Source: Dermanyssus gallinae | Lineage: Eukaryota > Arthropoda > Arachnida > Mesostigmata > Dermanyssidae | Assembly: GCA_003439945.1 (NCBI GenBank) | Contig: QVRM01002457.1 | Span: 719,761-783,760, forward strand | Reading direction: 5' to 3' | DNA length: 64,000 nucleotides | Shown: one piece after another, positions 32,701 to 44,418 of the stretch | How positions within the stretch are numbered: position 1 is the stretch's first letter | Layout of the letters: the number at the start of each line of letters is the position of its first letter | Notes under the pieces: model-generated | Told to the model about the DNA's origin: nothing | The model's input: only the letters and a program-made list of their open reading frames with translations | Database searches by the model: none | Translations under genes and position numbers: made by a program

Positions 32701-33504
32701 GTAGTAGGTCGTGGTGGAACAACATCGACGCGTAGTATTAGTAGTAGAGGTAGGCCGCAAGCGGATCCCTTAGAAAGTGGTTGTAATATATATTTACATT
32801 AGAAACAATGTAGTGGAAGTGACCGCAACAGAGTGGAGGAAAATATAAAAAGAAAAAATGACGTCATCGGCCGATACACGAATAAACAGCCCCACAAAAG
32901 CAACACAAGCCGATATTCATACAGGGGCAACATTTTCGAAGAACTGTAGTATGCGCGTCGGCTACACGGTCGGCTAGCTATCAGATCCCTCCGAGAAGAC
33001 AGACAACCTGCGTCTGTATCTTGATAGGCGGCTGATCACTGTCGGTAATTGTTGTCGGCTCGAGCCTCCTCAGTCAAAGGAAGCAGGCGTGTATGTTTAA
33101 GCGATGCCGAGAGCCCACCTCAAAAATTTAAACGCTCGTAGTATTAAGTGTGCAATTTCCAGCACCAACAGCGACTTCATTAACATCGGCCATCACACAC
33201 CTTGTGGCCCCGGCAACAGAAGCCAGCAGTGGTGCGCTGATGCTGTGCTCCGGTTTCTTCCCGCTTCAATGGCTGAACGCGGCTGTGGCGGCGGCACCGG
33301 CGGCGTGCGATATTTGACACGTCTTACGTCGAGTGTTAAATGCCAAACATGTGCTTGTACGCACGGAATATTCCTCAGTTCGGCAAACTTTTCCCTAAGT
33401 TGTCGTTTAGGGTAGCCACTTTAACAAAAACGGTCTTGTCTAGGGGTGTAGCGTACGATAGCAGTGAAGCTATAATAATAAAAGCTTTACTATCTCCCAC
33501 CTAT
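32701..33504. other. No gene recognised
   Basis: AT-rich sequence with no supported coding region; the left edge of the RLE-LINE may lie within 33400-33500. Confidence 0.4.
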
Positions 33505-33519
33505 TTAATAGGAAGGAAG

Positions 33520-34165
33520 GTAAAGGTTTTATCAATACCGTATCAGAATTTAACGTTGGAGATCGGCAATTGCCAGCTAAAGGTATGAGCGATCGATGGA
33601 GATATCTTGGAGTCGACTTTGACAGCAATGGCAGAGTTGACTCCACCAAGGATATACTCCTTAACTTACTCAACAGACTCACGATAGCTCCCCTTAAACC
33701 CCACCAAAGACTCATATTTTTGAAAGACTTTCTCATTCCCCGTCTCCTATATAAACTGGTCTCCGGTCCCAGACCATCTTACGCACTCCTTAGTGACCTA
33801 GATAAAGAGATCAGAAAGGTTGTTAAGTCGAAATGGCTTAAGCTCGAAAACTCGGTGCCGAACGCCTACCTGTACACGCACAGAGCACACGGCGGTCTGG
33901 ACATCCCCTGCCTCCAAACATTCATTCCCAGAATCCGCCTCTCCCGCCTGATAGCACTACAACACTCCACGCACCTTGGGGTCCAATGGATGCTAACCAC
34001 CGAGCACTTTAAAAAAGATCTTGCGAAAACAAGACTTCTTTGCGAGCGCTTGGGAACCTCCATTGAGACCGCTACACAAGAGACCGATTACTGGTCTCAA
34101 CAACTACACAACACGTTCGATGGGGCACATTTAAAAAAACATACGAAACGCCCTTTGTACATTAC
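33520..34165 (+). pseudogene. RLE-LINE reverse transcriptase end and thumb
   Basis: The frame reads KVKVLSIPYQN and, after a one-base shift at about 33583, SDRWRYLGVDFDSNGRVD (the YLGV region after the RT active site). LKPHQRLIFLKDFLIPRLLY and VVKSKWLKLENSVPNAYLYT then HGGLDIPCLQ follow, the thumb and connecting region typical of R2-like elements. A second frameshift near 34150 connects to FVHYWIKGMPYLSGKEYL. Two frameshifts and the missing RT palm make this copy inactive. Confidence 0.82.
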
Positions 34166-34831
34166 TGGATTAAGGGTATGCCCTACCTATCTGGTAAGGA
34201 GTATTTAAACCTACTAAAGCTCAGGATCAACGCACTACCAACGCGTGCCAGATTGGCCAGGGGACGCCCGGGCTACAACAAACGTTGTAGGCACGGGTGT
34301 CATGCGCCTGAGACGTTGGCTCATGTCGCTCAGATGTGCGATATAACACACAAACAAACCATAAAGAGACATGACGACGTCTGTGATCGCGTGGCGCGTC
34401 TTCTCCGCGAAAGGGGTCATGAGGTGGTTCGTGAGCGAGTATTCCGTCGACCGGGCGCACCGGGTCTAAAGCCCGACCTCGTAATAACAACACCTACCGA
34501 GGTCTGGGTTTTAGATGCCGAGGTTTGCGGCCCGAACCGGGACCTGGCAAAAGCACGGCAAGACAAGATCGCCATATATGACGTCGAGTTCCTAAGAGCG
34601 GCGCTCCCCTACCCGCAAAAACCTCGCAGATTCGGATCCATCACTATCTCTATGAGTGGTGTATGGGACTCCGAATCTGCGAGGACGCTCTTGGGGCTCG
34701 GCGTCACGAAGAGGAATCTTATGGATCTCACCGTTTTAACTTTGCAAGGAACCTTGAGGATATATCGCTCGCACCGGATCCATAAGAGCGGGGGCTACCA
34801 TCACGCAAGGACACGGACAACTGATTCTTAA
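34163..34831 (+). pseudogene. RLE-LINE C-terminal zinc knuckle and restriction-like endonuclease
   Basis: RINALPTRARLARGRPG is followed by CRHGCHAPETLAHVAQMC (CX3CX7HX4C, the CCHC of R2-like proteins). Then come KPDLVITTPTEVWVLDAEV, the PD...D core of the PD-(D/E)xK nuclease (Asp at 34475 and 34514), and LAKARQDKIAIYD with a candidate Lys. These residues are all present, so the nuclease part itself looks intact. In the family it nicks the target DNA to prime reverse transcription. The frame runs to a stop after 34828. Confidence 0.85.
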
Positions 34832-34970
34832 CTTCACGTGACACCTTTTTATTACCATTTTTATTAAGGCGAGCACTGCCGAGTGTGCAAACGTATTGTA
34901 AATGATTAATAAATCATCACAATATTTTCTATACAAATAAATATATATTTAAAAAAAATATATATATATA

Positions 34971-36197
34971 CAGGTAGTTCAACAGGTTCTTAAAATTAAC
35001 TTTTCAGAATTCGAATTTTGGCGCTTTCACCGCGCTTTCACCGCTATTGGAGACGGCAACTTTTCGACTGCTAGCAGTCAAAATATAATGGTGATTGGCC
35101 GTTGCGATTTCGTTTGATCGCGTTTCCCGTGCAACGTATCGGCGTGATTTTGAAAAATGGAGAAAAAGAGTTTCGAGTGGTTATCAAGCATTTTTATTTC
35201 AAAACTTGGAATGCGATCTATTACTGGATTATTGAGTTAAAAAGAGGTCGCAGGAGCACCGAGGGTGAACTACGTTAAGGACGCCAACTGATGAGGAAAA
35301 CGTGGAAAAAGTGCGGAAAATCGTTACCGCAGATAAGCGAGTGAATATTAGGGAGATAGCGGAGGCTTTGAGGATCAGTTTGGGTAGTGTGCATTTCATC
35401 CTGCACGGGAACTTAAAGATGAAAAAGCTCAGAGCAAAATGGGTGCCGCATTTGCTCAACCAAGGCCAAAAAGACGCGCGTGTTTCCGTTTCACAGCGAA
35501 ATTTGGCCAACATGTCGAAAAATCCTTCGGATTTTTGGCGCAGATTCGTGACCGTCGATGAAAGCTTGGTCCATCACTACACTCCCGAGACCCAAGAAGC
35601 ATCTCGCCAATGGTGTGCACCTGGCGAAAGACCTCCGAAGAGGGTGCGGACAACGGCATCGGCCGGAAAGATGATGGCTACGGTTTTTTGGGACCAACGT
35701 GGAATAATTCTGGTCGGGTACCTTGAGAGCGGTAAAACGATCACGGGAGAATATTATTCAAGACTGTTGGACTGCCTAAAGCAAGAACTCATTGTGAAAC
35801 GGCCCGCTCTGCAGAAGATGGCTGTCCTGTTTAACCAGGACAATGCTTCTGCACACAAGTCGCGGCAAGCATCGGCAAAACTGGCCCAACTGAGGTTCGA
35901 ACTTATTGAGCAACCTTCCTATTCTCCAGACCTGGCCCCCTCTAATTATTTCTTCTTCGGACATTTGAAGAATAGTCTCGGTGGAAAGCTTTTTCCAGCA
36001 ATGAAGAGGTTAAGGCTGCTGTCAATGTTTATTTTCAGTCCAAAGACGCGGAATTCTACTCAAGAGGTATAAATGCTCTGAAATATCGGTGGGAAAAGTG
36101 TATTGAGCTTCTCGTGGAGTATATCGAATACGAAAAAATTAAAAACAATATTTGGAAAATTCTTGGTTTTCATTTTAAGAATTTGTTGAACTACCTA
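34971..36197 (+). mobile_element. Mariner transposon with terminal inverted repeats and TA target site
   Basis: The left end CAGGTAGTTCAACAGGTTCTTA and the right end (reverse complement TAGGTAGTTCAACAAATTCTTA) form imperfect inverted repeats of about 28 bp. Both ends are flanked by TA (34969-34970 and 36198-36199), the mariner target duplication. The left flank is the AT-rich tail that follows the RLE-LINE terminus. At 1227 bp it is close to the usual 1.3 kb but slightly shortened in the N-terminal coding part. Confidence 0.93.
35290..36072 (+). pseudogene. Mariner transposase, DD34D changed to DD34N
   Basis: NIREIAEALRISLGSVHFIL is the second helix-turn-helix. WVPHLLNQGQ is the mariner signature. 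The catalytic first Asp is in VTVDES (35557), the second in NQDNASAH (35839). The third position, 34 residues later in YSPDLAPSNY (35944), is Asn where active mariners have Asp (SDY). A frameshift near 35285 separates the N-terminal part (FRVVIKHFYF). Another near 35998 cuts off the C-terminal end, which continues in a different frame (INALKYRWEKCIELLVEY). The enzyme normally cuts and pastes the element; this copy is inactive by several criteria. Confidence 0.9.
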
Positions 36198-38083
36198 TAT
36201 ATATATCCCCATCGGCGAGACGACATGGCTGAAATGACCTGCCAGTCCAATGTCCTCAGTCATGGGTCGGGTGCTGACGTGACGCACAATGGGTAGATGC
36301 CGACGAAATCTGTTGCTTGTGAAGCGTAGAAACTTAAAAATAATCTACGATTAGTGTATATTAGCTCTTACGATTGTGTTACTGTTATCAGTTAATTTCG
36401 TATCAGTCTATGGCGCCTATAATAGAAGCCGCGTTCCCTCTACAAACACGCAATGACTTCATTTGCCTCAAAAACAGGAGTTCTTAGCATTCGTTTTCGA
36501 GTCTTTCTTGTGAAGAGGGGTGAGATACGGCTGAGTCTAAAATGGCCGGGCACTGCGCCGTCGTTGTAAGATCTTTCAAATATAAGTCTTAGTGGCTAGG
36601 CTGAGAATAACGCAAATTTTATATAAGAAATCGGAGCAATATTTTGAGATGTAAGCCTAGTCTTCGCTTAGCAAGATCGGAGAGGAGAATAGATTGAAAA
36701 ACTCAGAGAAAGTAACCAAGTAATCTTGAGAAGAAATGTTGCGTGGGTTATATTATGCTTGCATGCTCATTAGCAAGTGATTCCGCCAGAGAATTAAATT
36801 GATTCAATGATGCAGCAGATATCATCGTGGCCCATGGCCCTTCTATTCCCAAGGCACACCAAGGCTTGCTCTGTTCCACAAGATACCTTCTATACAAGTG
36901 TTTAACACCTCGCCTAGAATAACTTAGGTAGTCTCCTCGAAAGCAGCAAGGTTTTCGGTACGTTTAAAAGCCGGTGATGCTCGCAACATGTATAAAAACT
37001 TGGTTCATTTTTTATCACACTACGGAAGCACTCAGAACATCTCTTGTCGTGTGAATTATTCTGGAAAGTGCTTGCATAATCATTTGGGTAGCTTTTGTGA
37101 ATTGCCTCCAATAGCTAGAGGTTTTTTTTTTCGCTGTACTTTGTCGAAAAGTGTGCTCTTCTGATTGTATCAATCACATTTTGAATGTCGATTTTAACTA
37201 GCACCCTTGTCGGGCTCCCTGCTTACAAAGAGGCGCGCATGATATGCACGGTGGCTTCTGCTGCTCCTGCTCTTATGGCGGCCCAAACTTGATGATAAGA
37301 GATTGTTAATCACAATGCTATTTTTATTAACAACCATGAGAATCTTAGGAGCCATTCTTCTGTACGGCCAGTGTGCACGCAATAGGTAATGAGTTATCCC
37401 TGTTCTAAAAGCGGTTAGGCTTCCATCATAAACAAAATCGACAGCACTATGGACACACAGGTACTTAGTTCGTTCGGCAGGCGTTTCGTCTGGTCAAGCA
37501 TGCCACATAGCTGTCGGGGACGCAGATTATCCAAACGGGTTTCACATGTGAATGGAAAATATTTCGTTTTTCGTCGGCCTCATGAACCTGAAGTACTCTG
37601 ATTTTATCAACGTTTAAGGCGGCTGGTTATTGAATGAGCTGTAAACGCTATTGGCAACTGGGTGGGGAACACACCTGTTTGGCCCGCAGTTTCGTGTGGC
37701 GCGATTATGTCTCAAGACCGCGGAGCTCGGGCAGCAGAACGAACATCACCCTCTGCTAATTTCATCTCCGTTTGACGCACACTATTTTAATATCCATCTA
37801 CGTGACATATCTTGTCGATTGTGCTGAGTTTCATTTCAACCTGAGATCTATTTCAGCTACATTATTCCCTCCCTAATTGGACAGCATCACGTTTTGAACT
37901 TCTTTTTTGACGAAATCATGCAAACATTAGCTACGAGAGCATCATGAGATGGTTCCAGCTCTTGAGGTCAAGCCTCAAGCCCCAAACTTTCTTGAATGTG
38001 CGGTAGTGTATGCTGCAGCGCAGCATTCTCCAGCTCTACGGGATATGGCTGTGGCAAGTCTTAAACGGTTGCAGGCACGTGTC
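36198..38083. other. No gene recognised
   Basis: About 1.9 kb of unique sequence. Minus-strand frames at 36914-37111 (Cys-rich) and 37194-37382 have no recognisable family. Confidence 0.45.
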
Positions 38084-38425
38084 TAGAATGAAAACATTTT
38101 TAAGCAGCTTGTTTTTAACTCTAGATTTCTGAAGGAGATTGTTTTTAATTCTTCTTCCGCCCCCTACGGGCTTGGAACTCACCGTGGGGTATATCTTCAA
38201 TACACCGAGGACCGCACATGTTGAGATATCTAGGGTTTCCCTAAGAGTTCTTATGGCAGCATGGCCGCTGACTCTCAGCGGCATGGTTTATCGCCTATTC
38301 TCAATGGGCATCGCTCCAAAAAAATTTGGCCAGCAACAGGGATCGAAACGGCGACAGCCCCGGTACCCCGGTAGATGACAACCATGACTAGCGCACTAGT
38401 CCTCTAGACCACGCCGCCACATGCG
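38084..38425 (-). mobile_element. SINE3 (tRNA-derived, 342 bp) with target-site duplication
   Basis: The minus strand starts GCATGTGGCGGCGTGGTCTAG (A box TGGTCTAGAGGA), with a B box TTTCGATCCC about 65 bases on, then a roughly 250-bp body ending in ATGTTTTCATTCTAGA. It is flanked by a perfect 10-bp repeat GGCACGTGTC (38074-38083 and 38426-38435). A second, 3'-only copy lies at 41612-41700. Confidence 0.85.
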
Positions 38426-38435
38426 GGCACGTGTC

Positions 38436-39084
38436 AGGCCCCGTACTAATGAATTCGGATCAGACTGAATTGATGACTCGAGGTCAGGTGGAAGATGAGG
38501 TGAAAGATGTGTGATTATCCGGTCCCGGACTATTAGGACCAATAGGTAGACGTCAAGCAGGAATCGAGGAGTAGAGGCGAGTGATATGGGCTTTCAGTCT
38601 TCTGAAACACGACGAATACACTGCATGCAAACATGTGGGGTCTCGAAAAAAGAAGGGAAGCCGTTGTTGGGTTGTCATCGGTAAATATACTCATGTTGCG
38701 TCATTGTTGGCTAGTCATTTAAATATCGTATTTAGGTAAAACTGCGACCAAAAGATCCAGGAAGTGCTGGGAGCTCTGGATCTTCAGTAACTTTTACAAA
38801 AGCCTTCATAAAGGCATTGCTAAGTTCAGACTCAGGTATAAGATAGACCATTTCAGTAGTGAGTGAAACTGTATATTTTATCGTGCCAGCTAACAGACAT
38901 ATTAAAGTGATCGGAGCAAAAACAATTGCGAGAAGAAATGCCACTTATTTCGGACCTAGTTGTAGAGTCAGAGATAAGCACATTTTGAGCACATTTGCAC
39001 AATGAAAATGATTTTCTTTTTATGCCATACACAAAACTTCAGTGTTTCTTAATTCGCCTCAGTTACGTCAATAGCCGGGTTAAT
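38436..39084. other. Unassigned; hydrophobic minus-strand ORF
   Basis: The minus frame 38732-38944 begins with a 25-residue hydrophobic stretch (AFLLAIVFAPITLICLLAG) and ends SFGRSFT. It has no ATG start and no visible splice partner. Not called as a gene. Confidence 0.35.
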
Positions 39085-39097
39085 AAGGTGCGCATTG

Positions 39098-39310
39098 CAC
39101 ATGCGGGATGATAGTCAGGGATAGAGCTGATTGAAGGAGAACGGCAGAGACGCCTCTCCCACGGCTTCGATGTAATGCCAAAGTAATACCGATCCTGGGG
39201 GGTGGGGAGGAATCCGGGTTTAGTGGGTTTTCGAGTCTCACACTAGTCACGCAGGCTGTTAGTGGCGCATGTGCATCATTCATTCCCGAAACCTCCTAGA
39301 AAACAAAAAA
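39098..39310 (+). mobile_element. LINE-C 3' end, 5'-truncated, with poly-A and target-site duplication
   Basis: The 213-bp insert ends AACCTCCTAGAAAACAAAAAAAA and is flanked by a perfect 13-bp duplication AAGGTGCGCATTG (39085-39097 and 39311-39323). Its sequence matches the first 210 bases of the minus-strand insert at 61277-61850, which retains LINE coding sequence. Confidence 0.9.
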
Positions 39311-39323
39311 AAGGTGCGCATTG

Positions 39324-40596
39324 GGACTACTTAAAAACGCGTCGATGGTCCTCGCTCCTGAGTTCTATAAAATGCGAATTATCACAGCCAGGTTTCGTAT
39401 CAGAAAAAACGGTTTTGTGACCCAAGAGTTTACAGGCGGGTTGAAAGCACAAAAACTGCCTAACCTCCTCATGAAACCGAGACATTTTTACAACGACTCC
39501 GGGCGTTATTACGCAGAGTAATTTAGCGTGACAAACAGCAGCAAAGCAAACTGCCTCAAGGTCGATTCATAATACGAAATCGGCGGAACTTGTGTAACTG
39601 CATGTTCTGTGGTCCGTCAACGCAATATCGACCGGCGCTATACTATTGAGTGTGCAGAAGTAGACACAACGCATTGGTTCCACAGGCACCAACCAGCCTC
39701 GTTGTTAACTGGCGTGCCTACGCATTGCGAAACAGTGAATGTGCAATGAATTGTTACCATACTCATATGGCTTCTGAATACATGTCGTTGCGATATCGGT
39801 GCTACAAGTTAACTTTGCCGTCATCAGGGCGGCTCTATACGGCAAGCTTTTTTTGTTGTTTTTTTAATTGTATCTACCTCTAATAATGATCAGTAAACAG
39901 AGGCAACATCGCGTACACCATCATTGTCACTCATACGTCTGTCAGGCATAAACTAGAACGGCAATCATTTGTGCTGTAGCATCGGCCCGTCGAAAACGAT
40001 GCCAACGCAGATTTAGTTCAAGAACGACATGCCGGTTTGCTGAGCGTCCAACGTAGAACCAACGAGGTATAATAATAATAATACAATTTCGACGGAATAC
40101 GAAACATGGCTGTTCCCTTTCAGGCGATCGGCTTTCCCTTTCATCCGGCTGCCGTACTCACATCGGTAACCAATTGTATTTGTTGCTGTTGTCTTCTGAT
40201 AATCCGCGTTCCTCCAACACAACATGCGCCCCGACCGTACACTCGCCTGCCAGCGCCACGCTCTGAACAGATAAGCTGCGTATGATTGTACGGCGAAATA
40301 CGTAGTGGATTTAGTGAACTTCAACATGTCTGCAGTAAGTTACGATTACTACTAAAAAAACTTTTCTGATTACTACTGCTACTACTACTACTACTACTAC
40401 TACTAACAATACTACAGCGGCAGCAACGACAACACTAACAGTAGCAGCAGCAGAAACACCAACTCTTCTGCCGTCACAGAGCTGAACGCTGCGCGAAAGC
40501 AATTATGACACGTCTCCGCTGTCCCCTGTAGGCTAGAGATATTGGCCTATCTAGGTCGTCGTGGCTATCCTGGCCGTCCTCGATTTCGAACATAAC

Positions 40597-40685
<89 letters not shown>

Positions 40686-41560
40686 TAGACACTGATTTGA
40701 TCCCTGAGCTTAGTTGGCCAACGAGTCCGATTGCGTTACTCGTCGTACTACTTACTATACAAGCTCCTTGTCTGATCGGTGATCAGACCGATAGTGGTTG
40801 TCTGACTGCAATTGAGAACGGCGCCGGCCAACCACCAACCCACCGTTCGCGCGTGCGTATGGTGAAATGTCGCCGATGACGACGCAACGCTATCCACCTG
40901 CTACGAACGCTGCTACAACCTAACTAGCTGCTTGCATGGCTAGATCGATGCACGGGCAGAGACACTGGCAGCATACAGTTGGGTAAATAGGCGAACAAGG
41001 CCAACAAGGATCGGTAGGCATTCGCCTCTGTTGTGTTTATTGTCGTTGCTTTGTTTTATATTTGTTTACGCCTGTAGATTTTTCGCTGATACAACGTGGC
41101 CAGATGGGTTGATGAGTAGGCGAACAGCAAATGTCTATCCGGGTGTGTGCAGTCGGTGTGCAGAGACTAGGAAGGGGCTTCAGGAGGAGGAGGAAGTGTT
41201 CAGCTATTCCGACTGCAAGGGCTGATCTGAGCTGCGGGCGCAGCTGTGACAGAGAGCGGGCAGCGACATCGTGCACGCTTTACACGCGCAACGATTACGA
41301 GGCCTGCCAGAAGAAGGACTTTGTTAATCATTGTTGCTGCTCAGCCGCCGAGTTGAGGTCGCCTAGCTTTGCCTCTGTTTACTGTACTTATAATACCTAT
41401 TCCCTCACTATACGTGCTGCACCTGACTGACCGATTTGTAGTATTTTCCATACAAAACGGAGCGAAAACGGAAAACACAGACGTCTCGAAAAAAAAAAAA
41501 GTGGACCCGTCACCATCCACCCACTAGTTTTAATATTAATACTAAGTTCAAAGTATGCAA

Positions 41561-41562
<2 letters not shown>
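39324..41562. other. No gene recognised; includes CTA/TAA triplet tracts
   Basis: (CTA)n lies at about 40376-40404 and a CAG/CAA-type patch around 40420-40460. No supported ORF or RNA gene. Confidence 0.45.
40595..40684. repeat. (TAA)n microsatellite, about 30 units
   Basis: Uninterrupted TAA/AAT array of roughly 90 bp. Confidence 0.97.
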
Positions 41563-41599
<37 letters not shown>

Positions 41600-41700
41600 A
41601 GGAGTCGTTCTTGAAATCTAGAATGAAAACATTTTTAAGGAGGTTGTTTTTAATTCTAGCCTGTTCTCCGCCTCCAACGGGCTTTCTTGAAACCCACCAA
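41563..41700 (-). mobile_element. (TA)n array followed by a SINE3 3' fragment
   Basis: TA array at 41563-41597. After 14 bases, TCTAGAATGAAAACATTTTTAA and the following CGGGCTT region match 38082-38190, the 3' part of SINE3 in the same orientation. The tRNA-like half is absent. Confidence 0.75.
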
Positions 41701-42956
41701 TTGCTTAACTAACGAATCGGTGCCGTGTCCGCCTTCAAACGTTGTCTTTCGTCTTGCCGCAAGTGCTTGCTAGCCGCAAAGACAGATAGAGTCAGAGAGA
41801 TTTTGAAGACAATGTTGACGTTGCTGTTGTTGTTGTTTTGTTGTTGTTGTTGTTGTTGTAAGGCACAACTTGTCACGACAGTTCTCGGACGGATGGTGAT
41901 CCGGCCGAAGCCCATGAGAGGCCGAGTGAATTTCGTCGCCGCCGTCGCTGTTGCTGTTCTATTGTTGTTTTGTTCTCATCCCAACCGGCCAGAGCCCATG
42001 GGCCCTGGGCATATTGCGGATTTAGGTCCTGAACGAGGGTCGGTCAAGTAAATGGGCATCACAAATCGAGCCTCATAGGGAGCCCGTTAAACCGCTCCTC
42101 CTTCTTTTGCGGGCGTGTCCGCCCGCGTACGAGTCATCTAGTCCATCAACCATGAGGCGAGCAAATGGCAAACGACTGACCGATCAACCAATTGCCCACT
42201 CTACTCCCCTCAAATATGGGTACAAATACCCCTGGACTACAACGGCTTCTACTACTGCTACTACTACGAATGCCACAAATTACGGAGTGGAGTTTCCCTA
42301 CCTGGTTTGCTCAAAAAACAACACCAATATTGTCGCCATCAACAAACATAAACTCCACAACGTAACAGGAAGCACTCTCCTAAATGTTATTGCTGCGGTC
42401 AGCCGCAAAGTTGCATTGTGTCCGTAGTCGCGAAAAAAACTAACTCGAGAAGGTAAGGTTTCCATCATCGTTTATGCCTTTATTCAACCAGTTCGTATGG
42501 CAAGCTACCACTTGCCATACAACGGCAACAGCAACAGCATCAACAACAGCAACAATAATAATAATAATAACTAACGGTTATTACAACTCCTTTTGTTTCA
42601 TTCTATATTGTATACCATGTATATTTACATCGGGTGTGTATCTACCGCATCTACTACAGAGCCGTATCCATTTGACAATCACCTGATGGCAGGCTTAATG
42701 AAAAATATGATGAATATAGCACATATATGGTGTAAATAGAGACAAAGCATAAGATAACACCGAAAGACCTGTGTGTGATGTAACATTTTCTTGACTGCAC
42801 TGAAAGCACTGTTTAGCTCAGACAGTCGAAAGAAGACAGCAGAAATAATTACCTAATTACCGGATCAAATCTCGAAGATGGTGTGGTTTTGAGATACTGC
42901 ACTGTGGCTCACCAATGTACTATGTATCATTTTCAGGTAATTCAGGCACCCAACGT
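41701..42956. other. No gene recognised; TTG and CAA/TAA tracts
   Basis: (TTG)n at about 41821-41860, CAACAG/AAT tract at about 42523-42570. Open frames here follow the triplet composition. Confidence 0.45.
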
Positions 42957-43134
42957 GTCGAGCCCTGTGGCGTGGTGCATTCCGTCTGCGCCTCGCGGAG
43001 GAGACACATAGGTGCGCTGGGTTCGAGCCCCACCGTTGCACATTTGTATTTATGGGGATCTGTCTATGAAGCAATCTCGCGAAAAGCAGTTTTGTGGACG
43101 TTAAATCTTGGCTAAGAGTCAGCCCAGAGAGTAG
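42957..43134 (+). mobile_element. SINE1 copy E
   Basis: GTCGAGCCCTGTGGCGTGGTG start, GGGTTCGAGCCCC B box, TTTATGGGGATCTGTC body and CAGCCCAGAGAGTA end. The flanks ACCCAACGTG and ACTCAACATG are similar (8 of 10) and may be an eroded target duplication. Confidence 0.88.
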
Positions 43135-44348
43135 AGACTCAACATGCAGCCAGCTAGCTAGTTCTATAGACTAGGCTTTCCTCGCAGTGAGTATCTAACA
43201 ACAATTCCTTATTCCTGTTGAACAACGGGCCGAGAGCAGTTCCTGACGCCACTTTCGATTGTGGCCACGGCTATGCCTAAACGCTGTAACGATACCTGTC
43301 GATTGGCATTCCTCTTGGCCTTCGCCTCTTGGTCTATTCCGTCTGCTTTAATCGCACAGTGCAGCAATATGGCTATACCGACGAAAGCGACAAACCGTTG
43401 AACTCTTGCGCCAATTTTCGAATTTGCTGCCCCGCGAGCTTGTTAGCGCGTATCAATGCATCCAATGCATTTGTCGAGTGTGGCACGCGTCTCAAACCAC
43501 GTTTCCAATGCACTCGTATATGTATGTATGGTTATATGTATGTATGTGTGTGTAGTCTAGCATTCGTGTTGACGTTTAACGTCAACTTGAGAGACTGCGC
43601 AGCGCCGAGCTGGGCCTGCCCCGGCCTCATTCAACCGGTGCTGGGGTCAGTGATCTGCTAGCTCATCCCCCTCCGCACTGGACTCGGGGAGCGGCGAAAA
43701 CTCCATTTCCTAGTTGCCGGATGTGTCGACTACCTAAGCTTGGGCGTAAGAGTGCGCACAGCAGCTGAAAGCAGCAGCTGCGGTAGCAGCAGCAGCTAAA
43801 TTGCATACAGCCCAATTGGACGCCTACAACGACGTCTGCGTGTTGTGACGACACCCGGTTCCAAAGATTGCCCGAACAGGCTGACAAGCCTATCTCTCTC
43901 TCCCCTTCGCTCGCGTCCCCTCTCGCCCTCTCTCTCGCCCTCCCTAGAGAGACTCGTGCTCGCCTTTACTCTGACGACGGCGGTGTCAGGCCCAGGACCT
44001 GCCTGATTGGGCCTACTGCTGGAAGTGGAACCGCACAATATACGGCGCGTGTATTCAACAACAACAACAACAAACAGGCCAATTGGCAGCTGATATGCTG
44101 CTGGCAGAATCATTGGCAGCGCGCCATTCGGTTCGGCAGTTCTTTGAAGATGCCACAATAATAGAGGTTCGGTTTCCGGGAGCGCATCCTCCTTATGGCG
44201 ACACACCCGCTTGGGTCAGGCAATCGCACGCGAAACGTCAAACGCCAGCATGTAAGACAGCGCCTGCCGCTGTTCAATGCACGGCATCCTCCGTCATCGA
44301 CAAGAAGGTCTTGAGAGGGAGAAGAAAGGAACATATATAATAGAAATC

Positions 44349-44381
<33 letters not shown>

Positions 44382-44387
44382 ATATAG

Positions 44388-44418
<31 letters not shown>

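Larger units (their letters stand above)
33505..34927 (+). mobile_element. RLE-type LINE copy 3 (R2/R4-like), 3' half
   Basis: Contains the end of RT, the thumb and the C-terminal restriction-like endonuclease, then a 3' UTR ending AATAAATCATCACAATATTT. The element lacks most of RT and everything upstream. The single-ORF layout with a C-terminal CCHC and PD-(D/E)xK domain is characteristic of the RLE LINE group (R2, R4/Dong, NeSL). Copies 1 (6214-6599) and 2 (31537-31595) share its 3' terminus. Confidence 0.85.

Noticed and set aside
38732..38944. 70-codon minus-strand ORF with hydrophobic N-terminus
   Set aside because: Begins at GTG in the open frame, has no visible splice sites in register and no known relatives.
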